A stretch of 64,000 nucleotides of DNA from Pseudaquabacterium pictum (GCF_005403045.1 NZ_BJCL01000004.1:248001-312000), one strand, 5' to 3'. Counted from the stretch's first letter, positions 25,510 through 34,904 are shown. Notes: generated by a model from the letters alone, not told the origin. Translations and numbers: made by a program.

Positions 25510-26850
25510 ATGCCCGACGAGCCGACCCTTCCCGCCGCTGCCGACCCGTCTGCACCGGGATTTGCCACCCTGGGCCTGCTGCCGGGCCTCACGGCCGCGG
25601 CAGCCGCAGCAGGCTGGCTGCAGCCCACGCCGGTGCAGGTGCAGGTGCTGCCGGCCGCGCTGCACGGGCGCGATGTGCTGGCCCTGGCGCCCACCGGCTC
25701 GGGCAAGACCGCCGCCTTCCTGCTGCCGCTGCTGCAGCGCCTGGTGGCCCAGCCGCAGCGCCCGCCCGCCCGCCCGCGCCGCCTGCGCGCCCTGGTGCTG
25801 GCCCCCACGCGCGAGCTGGCGCTGCAGACCGCCGCCGCCGCCCGCGCCCTGCTGGCAGACCTGCCCGCTGCGCCCAAGCTGGTGCTGGCGGTGGGCGGCG
25901 CCTCGATCAACCCGCAGCTGATGGCCCTGCGCGGCGGCACCGACCTGCTGGTGGCCACGCCCGGCCGTCTGCTCGACCTGCTGGCCCACAACGCCCTGCG
26001 CCTGGACGACGTGGCCACCCTGGTGCTGGACGAGGCCGACCGCCTGCTGGACCTGGGCTTTGCCGACGAACTGGGCCAGGTGCTGGCCGCGCTGCCCGCG
26101 CGCCGCCAGACGCTGCTGGTCTCCGCCACCCTGCCCGACGCGGTGCGGGCCCTGGCTGCGCAGGTGCTGCACGATCCGCTGCAGGTGGACGCAGCAGCCG
26201 GCGACCACGCGGCACCGGCGCCGGCCATCACCCAGCGCGCCATCGTCGTCGACAGCGGCCGGCGCACCACCTTGCTGCGTCATCTGGTCGCCAGCGAAGC
26301 CTGGCCGCGCACGCTGGTGTTCGTGGCCACGCAGTACGCCAGCGAGCATGTGGCCGACAAGCTGCGCCGCCAGGGCCTGCAGGCCGAGGCCCTGCACGGC
26401 AGCCAGAGCCCCGGCCGCCGCGCCGCGGCGCTCGACGCCTTCGCCGCCGGCCGGCTGCCGGTGCTGGTGGCCACCGACCTGGCCGCCCGCGGCATCGACC
26501 TGCCCGGCCTGGGCGTGGTGGTGCAGCATGACCTGCCGCGATCGGCGGTGGACCACACCCACCGCATCGGCCGCACCGGGCGCGCCGGCGCCAGCGGCCT
26601 GGCAGTGAGCTTCATCCTGGCCGATGCGCCGGGCAGCGAGGCCCACTTCCGGCTGATCGAGAAGCGCCAGCAGCAGCGGGTGCCGCGCGAGGTGGTGCCC
26701 GGCTTCGAACCCGTCGCCGAGCCGCTGCCGCCCGCCGTGGCCGATGGCAACGGCGGCATCAAGGGCAAGCGGCCGAGCAAGAAGGACAAGCTGCGCGCCG
26801 CCGCGGCTGCAGCTGCCGGCGCCACCGCCGCGACGAGGACTCCACGATGA
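25510..26850 (+). CDS. DEAD-box ATP-dependent RNA helicase, RhlE-like
   Basis: A 446-residue RNA helicase with the full motif order: Q motif region PTPVQVQVLPAAL, Walker A APTGSGKT, PTRELALQ, TPGR, DEAD, SAT, then LVATDLAARGIDLPGL and HRIGRTGRAG. The C-terminus ends in a basic tail (GKRPSKKDKLR) suited to RNA binding. The start at ATG 25510 avoids a proline-rich noise frame upstream. Its stop overlaps the start of the next gene by four bases (ATGA). Confidence 0.9.
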   Translation: MPDEPTLPAAADPSAPGFATLGLLPGLTAAAAAAGWLQPTPVQVQVLPAALHGRDVLALAPTGSGKTAAFLLPLLQRLVAQPQRPPARPRRLRALVLAPTRELALQTAAAARALLADLPAAPKLVLAVGGASINPQLMALRGGTDLLVATPGRLLDLLAHNALRLDDVATLVLDEADRLLDLGFADELGQVLAALPARRQTLLVSATLPDAVRALAAQVLHDPLQVDAAAGDHAAPAPAITQRAIVVDSGRRTTLLRHLVASEAWPRTLVFVATQYASEHVADKLRRQGLQAEALHGSQSPGRRAAALDAFAAGRLPVLVATDLAARGIDLPGLGVVVQHDLPRSAVDHTHRIGRTGRAGASGLAVSFILADAPGSEAHFRLIEKRQQQRVPREVVPGFEPVAEPLPPAVADGNGGIKGKRPSKKDKLRAAAAAAAGATAATRTPR

Positions 26851-27335
26851 GCGACACCCCCACCCCCGGCAAACCCGCCAACCAGCTCACCGGCGTGGCC
26901 CTGGTGCTGCTGCAGTTCGCGCTGATCGCGGTGATCGCCTGGCGCGCCGGGCCGTCGTTCCTGGCGCTGCAGGCCTCAGTGCTGGCGTGGGTGGTGCTGG
27001 CGGCCGGGGTGGCGCTGGGCGGCTGGGCGCTGGCGGCCAACCGGCCCGGCAACTTCAACATCCGGCCGGTGCCCAAGGCCGGCGGCCAGCTGGTGCGCAG
27101 CGGGCCCTATGCCTGGATCCGGCATCCGATGTACTCGGCCATCCTGCTGATGGGCCTGTCCGGCGTGTACGGCGTCGACATCCCTGGCCGCATGCTGGTG
27201 GGCACCGCGTTCTTCGCGCTGCTGGCGGTGCTGTGGATCAAGGCCGGGCTGGAGGAGCGCTGGATGGCTGCCCAACACCCGGCGTACGCGGACTACCAGA
27301 AGGCATCATCGAAGTTCATTCCGTGGCTGGTATGA
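26847..27335 (+). CDS. Isoprenylcysteine carboxyl methyltransferase-family membrane protein
   Basis: A 162-residue integral membrane protein with about four hydrophobic segments. The C-terminal half carries the ICMT/PEMT-type cofactor motif GPYAWIRHPMYSAILLM and LEERWMAAQHPAYADYQ. Bacterial relatives are methyltransferases of unknown acceptor. It begins inside the helicase stop codon, so the two are coupled, although no functional link is evident. Confidence 0.85.
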   Translation: MSDTPTPGKPANQLTGVALVLLQFALIAVIAWRAGPSFLALQASVLAWVVLAAGVALGGWALAANRPGNFNIRPVPKAGGQLVRSGPYAWIRHPMYSAILLMGLSGVYGVDIPGRMLVGTAFFALLAVLWIKAGLEERWMAAQHPAYADYQKASSKFIPWLV

Positions 27336-27720
27336 GCGGGCGGGTGGGCGTCTTCCGCGGAACCCACGGTGCACGACGCCGCCGGGCCAGACCCGGCCTC
27401 TGATCGGCAAGTGGGTCAGGGTGCCGACCAGCGCGCCGGGTGCGCAGGGAGCCGAAGCGAGGATGGGCCAGTCAGCATGTCGCGGCGCGGAGACATCCGC
27501 CGACACCCCGTACAGCAGCAGTGTGGCGGACAGGACCGATGCACATGTCGACGCCCTTCAAGACATCGTGCGGCGCCTGAAGGCAGCTTTCGTGCCCGCG
27601 GCAGCGAGCGCCGGCGGCTTCCCAAGTGCCGTAGCCAGCAACCCTTGCTGGACCCACACCGCCCTGTTCATCGCACCGTTCTTCGTGGACGCCCTCCCCA
27701 TTGACTGCGTTTCTTGTTCG
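27336..27720. other. 385-base stretch without a confident gene
   Basis: Open frames exist on both strands but none shows family resemblance or a ribosome site. Base use becomes more mixed than in the preceding genes from about 27,340 on, which marks the start of the accessory-looking block. Apart from a short palindrome TTCCGCGGAA at 27352-27361 nothing stands out. Confidence 0.4.
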
Positions 27721-28359
27721 TCATGCCGTGGCACCCGATGGCAGCTGGGCCAGCACGTACTGCACCTCCACGCCGACAGCGCCGCCATGCTCCAGCATCA
27801 CAGGGTACAAGTTCTGGTAAGCCGGGGCCGTGTTGTCAGGGCATAGCTCGGCCATGACCGACAACCAGGTCATGGGGATCGCACCGGCTTGAACCATGCG
27901 CTGCTTGCCCTCCGCGTGTGCCTCGGCACTGACACCGCCAGAGCAGTCCGCCACGAAGTACACCTCGTAGTCGGCTGCAAGTGCGGACACCACCGTCTGA
28001 GCCAGGCACACCTCGGTCCATAGCCCGCAGAGGACCAGCTGGCGTCGCCCGGTGGCTTCCACTGCCGCCACAAACGCTGGATCGGACCAGGCATTGGTGT
28101 TGCGCCGGTCAATCGGCGTCACGCCGGGAAAGAGCGCGCTCAGCTGCGAGAACAACGGATCGCTCAACGGCCCACCTCGAGCCATGATGGTGCTCAGTAC
28201 CACCGGCACATCGAGCGCTTTCGCCACCTTGGCCAGGCCGGTCACGTTGTTCACCAACTCGGCATGTGGAATCGATGCCACTGGGAAGGTGACGAAAGGC
28301 TGGTGGTCGATGAAGGCAAAGACGCAGGCGTCGAGACGCAATCGGTTGATCGTGTGCAC
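27721..28359 (-). CDS. Isochorismatase-family hydrolase, YcaC-like
   Basis: A 212-residue cysteine hydrolase. The fold marks are the aspartate in FAFIDHQPF, the lysine region NNVTGLAKVAKAL, and the nucleophile cysteine in CGLWTEVCLAQTV. The sequence ADYEVYFVADCSGGVSAEAHAEGKQRM is typical of the YcaC subgroup, whose substrates are not established. GTG is the start, with GGAG eight bases upstream. It is divergent from a MarR gene, and a palindromic operator lies 24 bases upstream. Confidence 0.88.
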   Translation of the reverse strand: MHTINRLRLDACVFAFIDHQPFVTFPVASIPHAELVNNVTGLAKVAKALDVPVVLSTIMARGGPLSDPLFSQLSALFPGVTPIDRRNTNAWSDPAFVAAVEATGRRQLVLCGLWTEVCLAQTVVSALAADYEVYFVADCSGGVSAEAHAEGKQRMVQAGAIPMTWLSVMAELCPDNTAPAYQNLYPVMLEHGGAVGVEVQYVLAQLPSGATA

Positions 28360-28382
28360 GAGTGACTCCGGTTGATTGATTT

Positions 28383-28405
28383 GTATCAGTGATCATCAGT
28401 GATAC
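28383..28405. promoter_or_regulatory. 23-base near-perfect palindrome, MarR-type operator
   Basis: The left arm GTATCAGTGAT (28383-28393) and right arm ATCAGTGATAC (28395-28405) flank a central C and pair at every position except one symmetric mismatch. The same stretch also reads as two direct copies of ATCAGTGAT. It lies between the divergent isochorismatase-like gene and MarR gene and would control both. It also covers an upstream in-frame GTG, which argues against that codon being the MarR start. Confidence 0.7.
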
Positions 28406-28412
28406 TGACGAT

Positions 28413-28949
28413 ATGGTGGACTGCAGCATCCCATGCATGAAAAGAGAACCCTTGGCGAGCAGGCCCCTGCGAGCCACCACGGCGTACATCGGCCACCAAC
28501 TGATGGGTTTGGCGATGCGCTTTCGCGCCGATTGCGAACATTCGCTGAAGCACCTGGATCTGCTGCCCAGGGAGTTCGGTCTCCTCAATGAGGTGGTGCT
28601 GCACGCAGGCCAGACGCAGGCGCAGATCGGTCAACGCCTGGGTATCGATCGAACAACCATGGTCACGATGGTGGACCGCTTGGCGGCCGCCGATTGGCTG
28701 GAGCGAACGCCCGATCCTCAGGATCGGCGCGCCTACCGACTGGTCGCCACCGCCAAGGGCCTGCAGCTGCATCTGGTCGCCGCCGAGGTCATGGCAGCCG
28801 CCGAAGAACGGCTGCTCAACCCGCTGAGCACCGCCAAGCAATTTGCCTTGCGCGACATGCTCGCGTGTCTGGCCGGGATGGAGCGATCAGCTTCCGCTGA
28901 GGGACAACACCCCACTTCGGGTCTCACCGCCAATCGCAGCGGCGCGTAG
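28413..28949 (+). CDS. MarR family transcriptional regulator
   Basis: A 178-residue MarR protein with HTH QAQIGQRLGIDRTTMVTMVDRLAAADWL and wing DPQDRRAYRLVATAKG. It probably autoregulates and represses the divergent hydrolase through the palindrome ending eight bases before this ATG. A second in-frame ATG at 28437 is equally possible; neither has a clear ribosome site, and the first could be read from a leaderless transcript. Confidence 0.85.
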   Translation: MVDCSIPCMKREPLASRPLRATTAYIGHQLMGLAMRFRADCEHSLKHLDLLPREFGLLNEVVLHAGQTQAQIGQRLGIDRTTMVTMVDRLAAADWLERTPDPQDRRAYRLVATAKGLQLHLVAAEVMAAAEERLLNPLSTAKQFALRDMLACLAGMERSASAEGQHPTSGLTANRSGA

Positions 28950-29217
28950 GGCGGAGCCCGAAGCGGCTGGCCGGCCGGCGGCGGCCATCACACTGACAGC
29001 AGCCATGCCCGGGACCGGCAGCGGGCGCGTCCGAGCGCTGCCGCACATCGGCGCCTGGGTGCGCCTGCGCACGGACTGCGCGCCTCCGGACCCCTATCTT
29101 CCATCTCGCGCCGGAGCCGTGCACGGCCCCGGCCGTCACCGCGGAACTCGGTTCCAGCGCGCCTCGTCGGCGCATTGGACAGATGCTCCTTCACACGCCT
29201 CAGACCAGGGAACGACC

Positions 29218-29628
29218 ATGACAACCAACTACGTCACGCGCGACAACTACGGCATGTACGCCAACGCTGCAGCCGGGCCAGGCCCGTCGCTGATGGGGGC
29301 GAACACCCTCCTTGGCAACGATGTCTATAACCAAGACGGCGAAGATCTCGGCGACATCAAGGAGTTCATGCTCGACATGGCTTCCGGCAAGGTGGCGTAC
29401 GCGGTGCTGTCGTTCGGCGGCCTGATGGGCATGGGCGACAAGCTGTTCGCTGTCCCTTGGGCGGCGCTGGCACTGGACACGGCGAACAAGCGCTTCACAC
29501 TCCGTGTCCCGAAGAACGCGCTGAAGGACGCACCGGGCTTCGACAAGGACCACTGGCCGTCGATGTCGGACAAAACATGGGCCAGCGGCGTGCACAAGTT
29601 CTACGGCACGCCCTACACGGCCGAATGA
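29218..29628 (+). CDS. PRC-barrel domain protein
   Basis: A 136-residue protein with one PRC-barrel: NTLLGNDVYNQDGEDLGDIKEFMLDMASGKVAYAVLSFGGLMGMGDKLFAVPWAAL. It has no signal or membrane segment. Such stand-alone PRC-barrel proteins are often stress-induced in Burkholderiales, but the molecular role is unknown. AGGGA precedes the ATG. It is followed by a DJ-1/PfpI gene 29 bases downstream, probably in the same transcript. Confidence 0.88.
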   Translation: MTTNYVTRDNYGMYANAAAGPGPSLMGANTLLGNDVYNQDGEDLGDIKEFMLDMASGKVAYAVLSFGGLMGMGDKLFAVPWAALALDTANKRFTLRVPKNALKDAPGFDKDHWPSMSDKTWASGVHKFYGTPYTAE

Positions 29629-29657
29629 GACCCTCCCTCCCGCCAGCGCCCGCTCCC

Positions 29658-30368
29658 ATGCACATCCTGATGGTCCTCACCTCTCACGCACAGCTCGGCG
29701 ACACCGGCCGCAAGACCGGCTTCTGGCTCGAGGAGTTCGCGGCTCCCTACTATGTCTTCAAGGAGGCGGGTGCCACGCTCACCTTGGCATCACCGCTCGG
29801 CGGCCAGCCGCCGCTCGACCCCAAGAGCGATGACGCAGCGTCGCAGACAGCCGCCACGCGCCGCTACAAGTCCGACACCGCAGCGCAGTCGGCGCTGGCC
29901 GAAACGGTCGTGCTGTCGACGCTGCATGCGGCCAAGTTCGATGCCTTGTTCTACCCCGGCGGCCACGGCCCGTTGTGGGACCTGGCCGAAGACCCTGCGT
30001 CGATCGCCCTGATCGACGCGATGACCGCTGCCGGCAAACCAGTGGCTGCGGTTTGCCATGCACCTGGTGTGCTTCGACATGCCCGAACGCCCGGCGGTCA
30101 GTGGCTGGTGACGGGCAAGAACATCACCGGGTTCACGAACACCGAGGAGGAAGCAGCAGGCCTGTCCAAGGTGGTGCCATTCCTGGTGGAGGACATGCTC
30201 AGGGACCAGGGCGGCAGGTACTCCAAGGCGGCAGACTGGCAGCCGCATGTCGTGGTCGATGGCCGGTTGATCACGGGCCAGAACCCGGCGTCGTCGGAAG
30301 GCGCCGCCCGAGCGCTGCTGACAGCACTCGGGAACGCGTCGTCTCTGGACGGCATCCTGCAGCGTTGA
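29658..30368 (+). CDS. DJ-1/PfpI family protein (type 1 glutamine amidotransferase-like), Hsp31-type
   Basis: A 236-residue protein of the Hsp31/YajL/PfpI superfamily. The nucleophile cysteine is in AAVCHAPGVL, the partner glutamate in WLEEFAAPYY, and the YPGGHGPLWDL turn is typical of Hsp31-like glyoxalase III/chaperones. It may detoxify methylglyoxal or repair glycated molecules. The start gives MHILMVLT. It lies behind the PRC-barrel gene and convergent to an AraC regulator, consistent with a stress module. Confidence 0.88.
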   Translation: MHILMVLTSHAQLGDTGRKTGFWLEEFAAPYYVFKEAGATLTLASPLGGQPPLDPKSDDAASQTAATRRYKSDTAAQSALAETVVLSTLHAAKFDALFYPGGHGPLWDLAEDPASIALIDAMTAAGKPVAAVCHAPGVLRHARTPGGQWLVTGKNITGFTNTEEEAAGLSKVVPFLVEDMLRDQGGRYSKAADWQPHVVVDGRLITGQNPASSEGAARALLTALGNASSLDGILQR

Positions 30369-30388
30369 AGCCACGCGCTGTGCGCTGG

Positions 30389-31297
30389 CTAGCACCGCCG
30401 TAGCGCGCGCGGTGTCAGGCCGAGCCTGCGGCGCATCAGCTCGGTCATGTGCGACTGGCTCGCAAACCCATGCGCCAGCGCGATCTCGGCAATGGGCCGG
30501 CGGTCGTCGCGGCGCAAGGCCGCAGCCGCCGCTTCGAGCCGCCGCTGCTGCACGTAGCGGTGCGGTGTGGTGCCGAAGCTCGCCTTGAAGACGCGAACAA
30601 AGTGGTGCGGGCTCAGCCCGACCTCGTCAGCCAGGCGGGTGAGCGACAGATCGGCGGCGGGGTGGTCCTCGATGAGCGCCTCCAGCCGCTGCTGCTGTCG
30701 TGCGGCAAGCCGCCCTGCGCCGCGCGCCGACGCTGATCCGTCCTGCTGGCCACCCTGCGCGGCCAGCAGGCCCAGCAGCGCGACGCCCAGTCCCTGGGCG
30801 TACAGGCGGCCTTCCGGCAAGCCTTGCAAGGCCTGCTGCGCCAGCTCGAGCGCCAGGCTGCTGATGCGGTCGTCGAACAGCTCGTGCTGCGTGCGCAGAT
30901 CCAGCCGCTGCAGCTGGCCGTGCGTCAGGGCCTGCACCTCGGCATTGGCGAACGCGATCATCACGCAGCGGCCCGCCTCGCCTTCCCACCGGCAGTGGCC
31001 GAAGCGCAGGCCGCCCTCGTAGATCTCGATCATTCGCGGGGCCGTGCGCAGCGCACGTGTCTGCGCGCCTAGTTGGTACCAGCGGCGGCCTTGGCCGGTG
31101 TGGGCCACGAAGATGCGGGGCTGCGAGAAGAGATCGCGCTCCAGTTCGCCAACCGCGGGGATCGGCAGCACCATCACCGGCAGGCCGGACACCGACGCCG
31201 GACAGAACGCCAGAGGCGTGGTCGGGTCGTTCGAGGTCGGCAGATCGCGCCAGGTGCACTTGTCCATGCATGCATGATCGTGCACGTTGCAGAACAT
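30389..31297 (-). CDS. AraC family transcriptional regulator
   Basis: A 302-residue regulator. The C-terminal double HTH is clear: LSLTRLADEVGLSPHHFVRVFKASFGTTPHRYVQQRRLEAA and PIAEIALAHGFASQSHMTELMRRRLGLTPRALR. The N-terminal half is a cupin-like sensor (RWYQLGAQTRALRTAPRMIEIYEGGLRFG). It is divergent from the tannase-family gene and is its probable activator. Two starts are possible, 31297 and 31267; neither has a good ribosome site. Confidence 0.88.
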   Translation of the reverse strand: MFCNVHDHACMDKCTWRDLPTSNDPTTPLAFCPASVSGLPVMVLPIPAVGELERDLFSQPRIFVAHTGQGRRWYQLGAQTRALRTAPRMIEIYEGGLRFGHCRWEGEAGRCVMIAFANAEVQALTHGQLQRLDLRTQHELFDDRISSLALELAQQALQGLPEGRLYAQGLGVALLGLLAAQGGQQDGSASARGAGRLAARQQQRLEALIEDHPAADLSLTRLADEVGLSPHHFVRVFKASFGTTPHRYVQQRRLEAAAAALRRDDRRPIAEIALAHGFASQSHMTELMRRRLGLTPRALRRC

Positions 31298-31430
31298 CCG
31301 ATCCGCTCGTTTTCCCGAGTACAGACCGATTTCGACAGGAACCGCGAGACGGCGAAAGAACTAAAGTGCATGGCTTCCTACAGTCGCCTCCAGCTCGAGC
31401 GTCGAGCATCACAACGAGGAGGCGTCTTTC

Positions 31431-33287
31431 ATGGAACCCAACATCCCCATGCGTCCCGGCTGGGCGCAGCGGCTCACCACAGGCTGCGCCGTTGCGTCCG
31501 CCGCGGCCCTGCTGGCCGCCTGCAGCGGCGGCGACGGCGACAGCACGCCGCCATCGCCACCGCCCAGCCAGCCCGAGGCCGCACTCGCTTGCGACGACAC
31601 GATGAAGTCCGCGTTCAAGCCGGACGCCGACACCCAGGTGCTGCTGGTCAAGCCCTTCAAGCAGGGCGACCCGCTGGCCCTGGCAGGAACCACCGGCACA
31701 CCACCGACCGCGGCCGCCGACCTGTGCATGGTGAAGCTGCTGGTGGGGCCTGGCAGCCCGGGCACGGCCGGTGCAGCGTCCACTTCGGCCGGCATCGGCA
31801 TCGAGGTCTGGCTGCCATCGCCGGCGAAGTGGAATGAGCGCATCCGCAACCTCGGCGGCGGCGGCTGGGCCGGGGGCACGCAGGCGTCGACCACGCTGGT
31901 CGGCAACGCCAATGCGGCGAGCGTGGCCGCCAGCGGCTATGTGGTCGGCACCACCGACACCGGCCACACCGCGCCGGCCGGCAGCTTCGCGATGCGCGAG
32001 GACGGTGGCATCAACGCGACGCTGTGGAAGGACTTCGCCGAGCGCAGCCTGCAGCAGCTCGCCCTGAAGACCAAGGCGCTGGCCCGCGCCTACTACCTGA
32101 AGCCGCAGAAGTACGCCTACTGGGAGGGCTGCTCGACCGGCGGCCGGCAGGGCTACAAGATGGCCCAGGAGCATCCCGACGCGTACGACGGCTACGTGAT
32201 CGAGGCGCCGGCCATGAACTGGACGCGCTTCATCTCCTACGAGCTGTACCCGCAGGTGGTGATGCAGCGTGATCTCGGCGGCAACCTGTCGGGCGCGCAG
32301 CTCGGCCTGGTCAGTGCCGCCGCGGTCAGCGCCTGCGGCGTCGTCGGCGGACAAGCGCTGGGCTTCATCACCGATCCGCGGCAATGCCGCTACGACCCGA
32401 CCCGCGATGCCGCCGTGCTGTGCAACGGCGCGCAGGGCAACGGCGTGGTGGGCACCAGCAGCCATGCGGCCTGCGTGAACCTGGCGCAGGCGCAGGCCAT
32501 CAACAAGGTCTGGTACGGCCAGACGGCCGACGGCTCGGTGCCCGACCCCTTGGTGGACAACGCCAGCAACGCGACGCTCGCGAACAGCAACCAACTGTGG
32601 TGGGGCCTGTCACGGGGCGCGTTCCTCGGCCTGCTGGCCGGTGATGCGGCCAGCCCGCCGTTCTTCGGGCCGTTCCCCATCGCGACCGACATGGCCGCGC
32701 TGACGCTGCAGGATCCGGGTTATGCGACACCCACCTTCACCAACCCCTCGGGCAACGGCCAGAACCGCTGGCGCAGCATGACCTACGCCGATCTGGCCGG
32801 CGTCTCGGCGCAAGGCGATGCACTGCAGCCGTTCTTCGGCGGCATCAACACCGACAAGCCGGACCTGTCCCGGGCGCGTGCCAAGGGCGCCAAGATCATC
32901 CACTTCCACGGCTGGGGCGACCAGTTGATCCCGGCGCAGGGGTCGATCAACTACTACACCCGCATGGCCAACGCTGCGGGGGGCTTTGCCGAGGCGCAGA
33001 AGTTCAACCGCCTCTTCATGGTGCCCGCACTCGGCCACTGTGGTGGGGTGGGCTCGGTCAGCGGCCTCAGCGGACCGGCGGCCACGCCGAACAACGTGCC
33101 GCTGCCCGGCGCCACCCAGTTCTTCGACCTGCTCGTCGACTGGGTCGAGAACAACAATGCACCGGAGCGGGTGGTCCTGCGCTCGGCCGATGCCAGCGTC
33201 TCGATGCCGGTGTGTCCGTTCCCGAAGAAGCCCGTCTACGCCGGCAGCGGGTCGCCGACCGCCGAGGGAAGCTACAGCTGCCAGTAG
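31431..33287 (+). CDS. Tannase/feruloyl esterase family lipoprotein
   Basis: A 618-residue exported esterase with a lipoprotein signal (AALLAAC). The catalytic design is that of the tannase family: a cysteine next to the nucleophile serine in GCSTGGRQG, the aspartate in HGWGDQLIP and the histidine next to the second cysteine in GHCGG, forming the CS-D-HC motif. It would hydrolyse phenolic esters such as gallate or ferulate esters at the cell surface. AGGAGG lies just upstream. A divergent AraC gene probably controls it. Released phenolic acids could feed aromatic pathways such as the gentisate operon, but that link is speculative. Confidence 0.88.
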   Translation: MEPNIPMRPGWAQRLTTGCAVASAAALLAACSGGDGDSTPPSPPPSQPEAALACDDTMKSAFKPDADTQVLLVKPFKQGDPLALAGTTGTPPTAAADLCMVKLLVGPGSPGTAGAASTSAGIGIEVWLPSPAKWNERIRNLGGGGWAGGTQASTTLVGNANAASVAASGYVVGTTDTGHTAPAGSFAMREDGGINATLWKDFAERSLQQLALKTKALARAYYLKPQKYAYWEGCSTGGRQGYKMAQEHPDAYDGYVIEAPAMNWTRFISYELYPQVVMQRDLGGNLSGAQLGLVSAAAVSACGVVGGQALGFITDPRQCRYDPTRDAAVLCNGAQGNGVVGTSSHAACVNLAQAQAINKVWYGQTADGSVPDPLVDNASNATLANSNQLWWGLSRGAFLGLLAGDAASPPFFGPFPIATDMAALTLQDPGYATPTFTNPSGNGQNRWRSMTYADLAGVSAQGDALQPFFGGINTDKPDLSRARAKGAKIIHFHGWGDQLIPAQGSINYYTRMANAAGGFAEAQKFNRLFMVPALGHCGGVGSVSGLSGPAATPNNVPLPGATQFFDLLVDWVENNNAPERVVLRSADASVSMPVCPFPKKPVYAGSGSPTAEGSYSCQ

Positions 33288-33288
33288 C

Positions 33289-33321
33289 CCCAGAGCCCGG
33301 GGGTGCTGGCTGACCTCTGGG
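33289..33321. terminator. Possible hairpin after the tannase-family gene
   Basis: CCCAGAG (33289-33295) pairs with CTCTGGG (33315-33321) across a 19-base loop, between convergent genes. An alternative GAGCCC/GGGCTC pairing competes. The loop is long and no T-tract follows, so this is weak. Confidence 0.3.
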
Positions 33322-33368
33322 CTCCCGCAGGGCCTGCACGCAGCCCATCGCCGGCGCGCAGCGCCCGC

Positions 33369-34904
33369 TCAGCGCCAGGCCTCGCGCAACTCCCGCTTCA
33401 GAACCTTGCCGATGGCGCTGCGCGGCAGCTCGTCGGTGAAGCGCAGGCCGGAGAGGCGCTGGGTCTTGCCCACCTGGCTGTTCATCCAGCCGCGGATGTC
33501 CTCCTCGCTGGCGCTGGCACCGTCGCGCCGCACGACGTACGCCACCGGCGTCTCGCCCCATTCGGCGCTGGGCACGCCCACCACCGCGCAGTCGGCCACC
33601 GCCGGGTGCTGGCGCAGCACGGCCTCCAGGTCGCTGGGGTAGATGTTGAAGCCGCCGGAGATGACCATGTCCTTGCGGCGGTCGAACAGCACCAGGAAGC
33701 CGTCGGCATCGAAGCGGCCGATGTCGCCGGTGCGGATGAAGCGGTTGCCGTCGCCGTCGTACCACTCGGCCTCGGCCGTCTTGGCCGGCTGCTTGTGGTA
33801 GCCGGTCATCATCGCCGGGCTGCGGCCCACCACCTCGCCGGCCTCGCCCTTGGCCACCACCCGGCCTTGCTCGTCGATCAAGCGGATGTCATGCCCATCG
33901 GCCGGCTGGCCCACGGTGTGCAGCTTGGTCGGGTGCAGGTGGGCCTGCAGCATGCAGGTGCCGCCGCCTTCGGTCATGCCGTAGTACTCGGTCAGGCCGC
34001 CGGGCCAGCGCTTGAGCACATCGGCCTTCAGATCGGCGTGGAAGGGCGCGCTGGTGCAGAACTTCATGCGGTAGCTGCCGAGGTCGAAGCTGTCGAACTC
34101 GGGCCGCGCCATCAGCCGCTGGTACTGCACCGGCACCAGCATGGTGTGGGTGACGCGCTCGCGCTCGGCGGTCTGCAGGTAGGCCAGCGCATCGAACTTC
34201 GGCATCAGGATCACGCAGCCGCCCCAGGCCAGCGTGGGGATCACGCTGACCAGGGTGGTGTTGCTGTACAGCGGCGTGGCGATCAGCGTGACGCAGTCGG
34301 GCGCATAGCCCGACATCGCCGCCCGCAGGATGTGGCCCCAGCGCATGCCGTGGCTCTGCACGATGCCCTTGGGCGTGCCGGTGGTGCCCGATGAATAGAT
34401 CAGGTTGAACGGCCAGGCCGGGTCGATGGCCACCGGCGTGGGTTGCGTGCCTTCCGGCGGCAGCCAGGTGTCCAGCGCCTCCAGCCGCGTCACCGGCAGG
34501 TCGGCCGGCACCGCCACGCCGGCCGCCGCCAGCGCCTCGGCCACGCCGGCATCCAGGAAGAAGCGGCGTGCATCGGCATCCACCGCCATGCCCACCAGCT
34601 GGTCGGCCGTGCTGCTGGGCGCCAGCGGCGCCACCGCGCCACCGGCGCGCAGCGTGCCGAGGAACACCGCCACATAGGCCGGGCTGCTGGTGGCGCAGAC
34701 GGCCACCCGCTCGCCGGGCTGCAGGCCGTCGCGCTGCAGGCCGGCGGCCACGCGGTCGGCCAGGGCGTCCAGCGCGGCATAGCTCAGCCGCTGCGCACCC
34801 ACCACCAGGGCGGTGGCCTGCGGGCGCTGGCGGGCATGTTCGGCCACCAGGGACGGCAGGTCGCGGAACGGGGCGGGTGCGGTGGCGGAGGCGGGGAGGG
34901 ACAT
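33369..34904 (-). CDS. Acyl-CoA synthetase (AMP-forming)
   Basis: A 511-residue adenylate-forming ligase, the third in the window. Motifs are YSSGTTGTPKGIV, YGMTEGGGTC, RTGDIGRFDADGFLVLFDRRKDM and the C-terminal SAIGKVLKREL. It activates an unidentified carboxylic acid. It is divergent from an SDR gene, a pairing often seen in side-chain or fatty-acid catabolism. The start gives MSLPASA; the frame stays open upstream over the SDR gene but is not coding there. Confidence 0.9.
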   Translation of the reverse strand: MSLPASATAPAPFRDLPSLVAEHARQRPQATALVVGAQRLSYAALDALADRVAAGLQRDGLQPGERVAVCATSSPAYVAVFLGTLRAGGAVAPLAPSSTADQLVGMAVDADARRFFLDAGVAEALAAAGVAVPADLPVTRLEALDTWLPPEGTQPTPVAIDPAWPFNLIYSSGTTGTPKGIVQSHGMRWGHILRAAMSGYAPDCVTLIATPLYSNTTLVSVIPTLAWGGCVILMPKFDALAYLQTAERERVTHTMLVPVQYQRLMARPEFDSFDLGSYRMKFCTSAPFHADLKADVLKRWPGGLTEYYGMTEGGGTCMLQAHLHPTKLHTVGQPADGHDIRLIDEQGRVVAKGEAGEVVGRSPAMMTGYHKQPAKTAEAEWYDGDGNRFIRTGDIGRFDADGFLVLFDRRKDMVISGGFNIYPSDLEAVLRQHPAVADCAVVGVPSAEWGETPVAYVVRRDGASASEEDIRGWMNSQVGKTQRLSGLRFTDELPRSAIGKVLKRELREAWR

